Assembly: GCF_002737765.1 (NCBI RefSeq)
Contig: NZ_PEGG01000117.1
Span: 1 to 10,558 of the forward strand
DNA length: 10,558 bases
Reading direction: 5' to 3'
Source of the DNA: Caulobacter sp. B11
GTDB taxonomy: Bacteria > Pseudomonadota > Alphaproteobacteria > Caulobacterales > Caulobacteraceae
In this document: positions 5,276-10,558 of the stretch, in pieces
Layout: every line of letters begins with the position of its first letter
Numbering within the stretch: the first letter of the stretch is position 1
Made by a program: the position numbers and the translations under genes
The notes under the pieces: model-generated
Seen by the model: only the letters and a program-made list of their open reading frames with translations
Database searches by the model: none
Told to the model about the DNA's origin: nothing

Positions 5276-6280
5276 ATGCGGGTCATGAGGGCAACCTCCG
5301 CTGCGATCGTCATCGCCGTCGTGGCTTGCGCCACGGCGAATGCAGCGGCGTCTCCGACGGCCGCCAAGGCGAACGCGAAACCCTTGCCTAGCTTAGATGG
5401 GGACGCGTCGCGCGGCCGCAAGGCCGAGCGGCTGGAGCCGAGCTTCCGCCTCGCCTCCACCCCGGTTTCCGCACCGGTCGACTTCAGCCTCCGAGACGTT
5501 CGTCCCAGCCCGGTCGGGGTGGAGGCCCAGGCGGCTGATTCGGCCGAGGCGGCCGTCAGCGGGCTGTTTGCGACCGCCTCGTCGGGCCCGACCGGCAATG
5601 TTCTGGACGCAGACCGCTATTATGACAGCCGCGGTCCGGTCACTTGGCGCTCCAACGCCTTTGTCCTCGGCCAGACCGACGCCGCCATCGATCAGGTGCG
5701 GGTCTCGGTCGGCGGGGTGGCCCGCTCGGCCAGGACCACGCCCCTGTCCTTGGTGCGGCCGGACGCCCAGCCTTTCGAGGACGAGGACGTCGATGTCACC
5801 CTCACCCGCGGCTGGCCATCGGCGGTCAAGTTCAGCGGCGGGCGCTACGCCCTCGATGTGACCCCCCATGCCGGGCTCGGCTTTGGCGGTGAAGGCGGTT
5901 CGGCCGAGGCCGGCGCCACCCTGCGTTTTGGCAAGAGCGCCGAGGACAAGGTCGTCGATTCCCTCGGCGTCGGTGACGGCGCGGCCATGTTCGGCGATCG
6001 CGGACGTTGGTATGTCTTCGCCGCCGCCAGCGGACGAGCCGTGGGTCTGAACATGTTGCGCGGCCAGGACGGCGACTGGAGCCGGGCCGGCGTCAGTTCC
6101 GACGTCACCAGCAAGCTGATCGGCGACGCCCAGGCCGGGGTCGCCTGGCGCAAGGGGGCCATGCAGGCCTCGCTGGGCTATATCCATCGCGAGATTCGGG
6201 CCAAGGACCAGATCATGGGCATGGGCACACAGCAGGACTCCGTGGTCGCGCTGTCGTTCAGCCTGCGCCCGCATTGGTGA
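5276..6280 (+). CDS. secreted outer-membrane barrel candidate, LpxR-like C-terminal half
   Basis: This 334-residue protein has a clear signal peptide (residues 1-23, hydrophobic core AAIVIAVVACA, cleavage after ANA) and ends in a typical outer-membrane beta-signal-like strand, VVALSFSLRPHW. The C-terminal half resembles, from memory, the LpxR / lipid A 3'-O-deacylase family (formerly DUF2219): VTPHAGLGFGG...EAGATLRFG, then GRWYVFAAASGRAVGLNML, then IGDAQAGVAWRKGAMQASLGY and an HREIRAKDQ segment. The N-terminal Asn-Asp/Tyr-Thr-Asn-Gly active-site region expected of LpxR is not recognisable; it is replaced by a low-complexity Ala/Ser/Pro-rich stretch (residues ~24-100). Enzyme activity is therefore doubtful. 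The ATG at 5276 is chosen because GGGGAG at 5263-5268 lies seven bases upstream; the ATG at 5261 overlaps that site. It sits alone between the nrdA terminator and a zinc-ribbon gene. Secretion is secure, family tentative. Confidence 0.75.
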   Translation: MRVMRATSAAIVIAVVACATANAAASPTAAKANAKPLPSLDGDASRGRKAERLEPSFRLASTPVSAPVDFSLRDVRPSPVGVEAQAADSAEAAVSGLFATASSGPTGNVLDADRYYDSRGPVTWRSNAFVLGQTDAAIDQVRVSVGGVARSARTTPLSLVRPDAQPFEDEDVDVTLTRGWPSAVKFSGGRYALDVTPHAGLGFGGEGGSAEAGATLRFGKSAEDKVVDSLGVGDGAAMFGDRGRWYVFAAASGRAVGLNMLRGQDGDWSRAGVSSDVTSKLIGDAQAGVAWRKGAMQASLGYIHREIRAKDQIMGMGTQQDSVVALSFSLRPHW

Positions 6281-6349
6281 CGCGCAAGCTTGAGTTTCCG
6301 GCCGGGATCATGCAGCTAGCCAAGATCCTTCACAGCAGCGTCGATGGTC

Positions 6350-6670
6350 ATGAGCGATAGCGAGCCCCCGCGCCGCAAGGTCCTGAGTTTGAAGAGCGGC
6401 GTCGCCGCGCCGGGCGGGCCTCCTCCATTGCAGCGCCTGCAAAGGCCCGCGCGGCCCGTCATCCCCGAGCCGCCGCCCCCGCCGCCGCCAGTCACTGGCG
6501 ACTGGAAGTGCAAGCCCTGCGGCGCACGCTTCGACCCGCCCGCCGACCTGACCGACGAAGACTCCGTGCGCTGCCCCAGCTGCAATGCCCGACTGGGCCT
6601 GGCCGCCGATTTCCGCGCCGATCCGCCGCGTGTCGAGAAGCTGCGCGCGCGCTACCTGAAGAAGGCCTGA
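6350..6670 (+). CDS. small zinc-ribbon protein of unknown role
   Basis: This 106-residue protein has two CxxC knuckles: Cys54/Cys57 in WKCKPCGARF and Cys75/Cys78 in VRCPSCNARL, a four-cysteine zinc ribbon with a 17-residue spacing. The basic N-terminus (PRRKVLSLKSG) leads into a proline-rich linker with seven prolines in a row (41-47). The C-terminus is basic and helical-looking (RVEKLRARYLKKA). No signal peptide is present, so it is likely cytoplasmic, perhaps nucleic-acid binding; that is inference. An ATG at 6344 would add two residues; neither start has a clear Shine-Dalgarno. It lies 69 bases downstream of the LpxR-like gene on the same strand and converges with the patatin gene, their ends 22 bases apart. 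Real coding is supported by the intact cysteine pattern. Confidence 0.75.
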   Translation: MSDSEPPRRKVLSLKSGVAAPGGPPPLQRLQRPARPVIPEPPPPPPPVTGDWKCKPCGARFDPPADLTDEDSVRCPSCNARLGLAADFRADPPRVEKLRARYLKKA

Positions 6671-6692
6671 CAGTCTCCCGCCGCGGCGCGCC

Positions 6693-7937
6693 CTAGACGC
6701 CGGCCGGATCGATCGCGGTCGGCCGGGTTTCGCGGCGTTCGTTGGGCTGGCGCCGGAACAGGCCGCGCCACAGCGGTTCGGGACTGGAGGGGCTGGTCCA
6801 AAGATGCTCGCCGGCGGCCATCTCCACCGCCGCATCGAAGATCTCGCGCATCAGCGCCGTTTCAAACCGCATCATGTTGAACCCATCGAAGGTTGACGGG
6901 ATCGAGGTGACGCTGAGCGGCAGGTTGTGTCGCGCGCAGAAGCCCGCCGCCAGGCTGAGGGCCTGACGGTAGGAAAACCGCAGCATGGCCTCGAAGCTGC
7001 GGCCGACGATCGAGGGGACCCCGGGCGGCGTCGTGCGCGGCGAAGGCTCGAGGGTGGTGTTGACCACCACATAGACCCGGCTGCGCCTCAGCCTCTGGCC
7101 CAGGCTGCGCCAGTGCAGCAGGGCGTCGGGCATCAGGAACAGCGGCGCGGCGACGCCGCCGTCGACATGCATCTCCTGATAATAGGTCACCCCGCCCTGG
7201 CCGTCCGGGCTCTCTACGTCAATCATGCGGGGCGGAAACAGGCCGGGCAGGGTGGCCGAGGCGGCCAGCACCTGGCGGAACAGGCGCAGGGCCTCGTCGC
7301 CGCCGCGGCTGGCGATCGCCCCCATGTCCCAGATCGTCGCCTTCTGGCTGTCCAGATTGGTGGTGGCGATCAGTAGCCGCCGGCCCTTGGCGTGTTCGCG
7401 CGCCACGGCCTCGACCAGGGGGCCGTCGATGACCGGGTCGACAAGACCGTCCAGGGCCTCGGCCTTGAACAGACCCGAGCCGAGCGCCGAGCCCAGACCC
7501 TTGAGGCTGAGCAGCTGGGCGGCCCCGCCGCCGACATAGGCCTCGGTCAGGCGATCATCATAGTCCGGGCCCAGGAAGGCCATGGGCGCGATCAGGGCGC
7601 CGGTGCTGACCCCGGTGACGATGGCGAACTGCGGCCGCTTGCCGGCCCGGGTCAGGCCGACCAGCACCCCGGCCCCGAAGGCGCCGCCGGCCGCGCCGCC
7701 TGACAGGGCCAGGATGTTGAATTCGTCGCGCTGCAGCACCGGCCGGTTGGGGGCCAGCCGATCGGCGACCCGCTTGAGGGTTTCGTCGGCCTGATCGACG
7801 GTCAGGCGGACGCCCGGAAAGCCCACGGCCTCGGTTTCGACCCCGGCCGCCGGCGCGTCGAGTCGCTTGCCGGTCAGCAGGCTGCCGGTCCAGTCCTTGA
7901 ACAGGGACTGCAGGCTGGTCTTAGACTCGGGCTCCAA
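6693..7937 (-). CDS. patatin-like phospholipase
   Basis: This 414-residue patatin-domain acyl hydrolase would cleave acyl chains from membrane lipids with a Ser-Asp dyad. Seen directly: the glycine-rich oxyanion loop ILALSGGAAGGAFGAG (residues ~75-90), the nucleophile elbow GVSTG with Ser111, and the catalytic DGG with Asp259 (MHVDGGVAAPLF). The frame is open far upstream, but that part overlaps the hemolysin III gene in another frame and reads as Arg/Pro-rich shadow. The best start is TTG at 7937-7935, five bases after the hemolysin III stop, with only a weak ribosome site; translational coupling is likely. An ATG at 7956-7954 is in another frame, and one unseen indel could make it the start, so the N-terminus is uncertain. 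No signal peptide is seen. It appears to be the last gene of a minus-strand run with trhA and possibly the TauE-like gene. Family secure, substrate unknown. Confidence 0.9.
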   Translation of the reverse strand: MEPESKTSLQSLFKDWTGSLLTGKRLDAPAAGVETEAVGFPGVRLTVDQADETLKRVADRLAPNRPVLQRDEFNILALSGGAAGGAFGAGVLVGLTRAGKRPQFAIVTGVSTGALIAPMAFLGPDYDDRLTEAYVGGGAAQLLSLKGLGSALGSGLFKAEALDGLVDPVIDGPLVEAVAREHAKGRRLLIATTNLDSQKATIWDMGAIASRGGDEALRLFRQVLAASATLPGLFPPRMIDVESPDGQGGVTYYQEMHVDGGVAAPLFLMPDALLHWRSLGQRLRRSRVYVVVNTTLEPSPRTTPPGVPSIVGRSFEAMLRFSYRQALSLAAGFCARHNLPLSVTSIPSTFDGFNMMRFETALMREIFDAAVEMAAGEHLWTSPSSPEPLWRGLFRRQPNERRETRPTAIDPAGV

Positions 7938-7942
7938 GCGGC

Positions 7943-8632
7943 TCAGCCCTGGCCATGGGTCAGGACGACGCCGACCAGAACGGCGGCATAGTGCAGGCCC
8001 GCCCCGCCGATCACGTGGCCGTGCCAGATGGCCCGCCGGAACTTCAGGCGGCGCATCAGATAGAAGATCGTGCCGGTGGAATAGACCAGTCCGCCGATGG
8101 CCAGCAGCAACAGGGCCACCCACGACATGCCATGGAACATCGGCTTGATCGCCACCAGCACCAGCCAGCCGAGGGCCAGGTAGAGCCCGACCCAGAAACG
8201 CTTGTCGAGCCCGGGCAGGAAGAGCTTGGCCAGCACCCCGACCCCGGCCACGGTCCACACCGCGCTGGTCATGCCGATCGCCCACCAGCCATGCAGGTTC
8301 TGGGTGGTGAAGGGGGTGTAGGAGGCCGCGATCATGATGAAGATGCCGGCATGGTCGAACCGGCGCAGCAGGGGCCGCCAGCGCGCCTTGGCGAAATTAT
8401 AGGCCGTCGACAGCGACAACATCAGGATCAGGCCCAGCGTATAGATGCTGACCGCCGCCACCTGGCCCAGGGATCCCAGCCCGAAGGCCAGGCCCAGCAG
8501 GATGCCGCCGCCCAGCAGGGCGCAGGCCAGGCCGGCCAGGTGCACGACCAGATCGGCGCACTTGGCGCCGGCGCTGGGATAGTGGGTCTGCGGCGGCTCG
8601 CCCGGGGAGGTGTCAGTCGTGATCGTGGTCAT
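7943..8632 (-). CDS. trhA: hemolysin III / TrhA (PAQR-like) membrane protein
   Basis: This 229-residue polytopic inner-membrane protein has about seven hydrophobic helices and belongs to the YqfA/HlyIII family, related to eukaryotic PAQR receptors and linked in bacteria to membrane-lipid homeostasis. Family landmarks are VVHLAG with His31, RRFDHAGIFIMIAASYTPF (~90-108), and the last helix AIWHGHVIGGAGLHYAAV with His204, His206 and His214. Two canonical metal-ligand positions differ: the Ser-x3-His of helix 2 reads Ser75-x3-Asn79, and the His-x3-His of the last helix reads Arg200-x3-His204. From memory, Asn at the first of these is common in alphaproteobacterial members. The ATG at 8632 gives the expected short cytosolic N-terminus, though no clear Shine-Dalgarno is seen. 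The stop is five bases from the patatin start; the TauE-like gene ends 81 bases upstream. Confidence 0.92.
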   Translation of the reverse strand: MTTITTDTSPGEPPQTHYPSAGAKCADLVVHLAGLACALLGGGILLGLAFGLGSLGQVAAVSIYTLGLILMLSLSTAYNFAKARWRPLLRRFDHAGIFIMIAASYTPFTTQNLHGWWAIGMTSAVWTVAGVGVLAKLFLPGLDKRFWVGLYLALGWLVLVAIKPMFHGMSWVALLLLAIGGLVYSTGTIFYLMRRLKFRRAIWHGHVIGGAGLHYAAVLVGVVLTHGQG

Positions 8633-8713
8633 GGCCCGTGCAACATACGCCGATTGGATGACGGATAAACGGCGAACATCATGGCGCCAGCGGGGCGGCG
8701 AAGGAAAGCCCCG

Positions 8714-9484
8714 TCAGCCCGCCAAGCCCATGGCCCCGTCGAATGTCAGCTTGCCGCCGACGAGGATCAGCAGGATGTAGATCACCGTGTAGAAGCCCTG
8801 GGCCGGCACTCGTCGCACTAGCCACACGCCCGCCCAGGTCGAGGCGATGGCCAGGGGCAGGAGCACCGCCGCCGTGGTCAGGGTCTGGGCCGTGAACTGG
8901 CCGAGCGCCGCATAGGCGGGGACCTTCATCCAGTTGACCACCGCGAAGAAGATGGCGCTGGTGCCGATGAAGGTGTCGCGCGGCAGGCGTCGGGGCAGCA
9001 CATAGATCTGGAATGGCGGCCCGCCGGCGTGGGCGACCTGGCTGGTGAAACCGGCGACCAGGCCGCACAGGGCCCCCAGCCAGGGCCGTCCGGGCCCGGC
9101 CTCGATGGCCGCCGCCGCCTTGACCGCCCGCTCCGACCACAGGCGCTGAGCCGCGAACAGCACCGAGATCAGGCCCACGGCCAGTTCGACGGCGGCCCCG
9201 GAGACCAGGGCGGCCAAGGCCCAGCCCAGCAGGATCCCGAGCCCCGCCGCCGGCAGCATCAGCTTCAGCAGGCCCTTGTCCCAGGTCCGGCGAAAGGCCC
9301 AGACGCTGACCACGTCCTGAACGATCAGGATCGGCAGCAGGATCGCGGCGGCCAGCACCGGCGAGATGGCCAGGGCCATCAGCGGCGTGGCCACGACTCC
9401 GATTCCGGCGAACCCGCCCTTGGCCAGGCCCAGCAGGATCACGGCCGGGATGGCGACGGCGTAGAAGAACGGATCGGTCAGCAT
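8714..9484 (-). CDS. TauE/SafE-family membrane permease (sulfite exporter-like)
   Basis: This 256-residue inner-membrane protein has about eight hydrophobic segments. It carries both conserved family signatures: GLAKGGFAGIG in the first helix (~19-29) and the internal counterpart GLVAGFTSQVAHAGGPPFQI before the second helix set. The family moves anions such as sulfite, sulfoacetate or other organosulfur compounds, often outward; the substrate here cannot be told. The start is set at ATG 9484 (MLTDPFFYAVA), which matches the usual family N-terminus. The same frame runs open to 9637, but that part translates the REP-like repeat and is not protein-like. No clear Shine-Dalgarno precedes the ATG. 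No sulfur-metabolism gene is nearby; the neighbours on its strand are trhA and the patatin gene, 81 bases downstream. Confidence 0.9.
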   Translation of the reverse strand: MLTDPFFYAVAIPAVILLGLAKGGFAGIGVVATPLMALAISPVLAAAILLPILIVQDVVSVWAFRRTWDKGLLKLMLPAAGLGILLGWALAALVSGAAVELAVGLISVLFAAQRLWSERAVKAAAAIEAGPGRPWLGALCGLVAGFTSQVAHAGGPPFQIYVLPRRLPRDTFIGTSAIFFAVVNWMKVPAYAALGQFTAQTLTTAAVLLPLAIASTWAGVWLVRRVPAQGFYTVIYILLILVGGKLTFDGAMGLAG

Positions 9485-9540
9485 GGGTTCGAGGCTTAGC
9501 AGCTTGGGTTTGGCGGGACCACCGGCCCGCAACGACAGAG

Positions 9541-9579
9541 CCCTTCCCCCTTTGATGGGGAAGGGTTGGGATGGGGGTG
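9541..9579 (+). repeat. REP-like hairpin element, copy A of an inverted pair
   Basis: CCCTTCCCC (9541-9549) and GGGGAAGGG (9557-9565) form a perfect nine-pair hairpin, followed by a G-rich tail to 9579. Its reverse complement matches copy B at 9629-9667 over the same 39-base length. It lies between asd and the TauE-like gene, about 60 bases upstream of the latter's start. The layout is that of a REP/BIME- or REPIN-type intergenic repeat. Confidence 0.75.
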
Positions 9580-9628
9580 GCAGCGTTTCCGGTTGCGACC
9601 CGGCCTGCGAGACATCGTCCGGCGGGGT

Positions 9629-9667
9629 CACCCCCAACCCCGCCCTTCCCCCATCAAAGGGGAAGGG
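9629..9667 (-). repeat. REP-like hairpin element, copy B of an inverted pair
   Basis: This is the opposite-orientation partner of copy A. A C-rich tail (9629-9642) leads into CCCTTCCCC (9643-9651) pairing with GGGGAAGGG (9659-9667). The two copies share the identical stem, the loop hexamer ATCAAA and the tail CACCCCC, and are separated by 49 bases. Copy B ends 19 bases past the asd stop and could also act as a weak transcription end or mRNA 3' stabiliser for asd, though no T-run is present. Confidence 0.75.
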
Positions 9668-9676
9668 AGAGGATCA

Positions 9677-10558
<882 letters not shown>

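Noticed and set aside
7938..8285. N-terminal extension of the patatin frame into trhA
   Set aside because: The extension is Arg/Pro/Gly-rich shadow of the well-conserved trhA frame; the patatin-like sequence begins only after the trhA stop.
9485..9637. 51-residue N-terminal extension of the TauE-like protein
   Set aside because: It translates the REP-like repeat and spacer; the family N-terminus begins at MLTDPFFYAVA (ATG 9484).

Overview
This is a GC-rich chromosomal window that looks alphaproteobacterial and most resembles Caulobacter or a close Caulobacterales relative. The clues are an OmpA with a very long pure-proline linker, a short class I NrdA ending in a CxxC tail, GANTC sites (the CcrM methylation motif) in promoter regions, and GC-biased third codon positions that create long antisense shadow ORFs. 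The genus is inferred from gene character, not from a database match.

Layout, left to right. (1) 3-1192 (+): C-terminal two thirds of a Kef-type K+/H+ antiporter with an RCK/TrkA-N domain; it is cut by the window edge and carries a one-base frameshift near base 44. (2) 1193-1634: a 442-base region with several inverted repeats, three GANTC sites, a candidate promoter and a UUCG hairpin that would sit at the 5' end of the next transcript. (3) 1635-2834 (+): OmpA-family porin/peptidoglycan anchor with 31 consecutive prolines, followed by a strong intrinsic terminator. (4) 2835-3219: regulatory region of nrdA with a -35-like element, a GANTC site and two candidate NrdR boxes. (5) 3220-5091 (+): ribonucleotide reductase large subunit without an ATP cone, followed by a hairpin terminator, so apparently monocistronic. 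(6) 5276-6280 (+): secreted outer-membrane barrel candidate resembling the LpxR family. (7) 6350-6670 (+): small zinc-ribbon protein. (8) On the minus strand, 9484 to 6693: a TauE/SafE-type permease, a hemolysin III/TrhA membrane protein and a patatin-like phospholipase, the last two only 5 bases apart. (9) 9541-9667: a pair of inverted REP-like hairpin elements. (10) 9687-10558 (-): aspartate-semialdehyde dehydrogenase, cut by the window end and broken by four one-base indels.

The genes are mainly core or envelope functions: ion homeostasis, outer-membrane anchoring, dNTP synthesis, lipid-related envelope proteins and DAP/lysine/threonine/methionine biosynthesis. I see no defence system, CRISPR array, insertion sequence, tRNA or rRNA, and no clearly new system. 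The points most worth a second look are the frameshift clusters at both ends of the window (probably consensus errors at contig ends), the structured ompA leader, the 31-proline linker, the candidate NrdR/CcrM control of nrdA, the LpxR-like and HlyIII proteins that seem to lack canonical active-site or metal-ligand residues, and the REPIN-like element beside asd.
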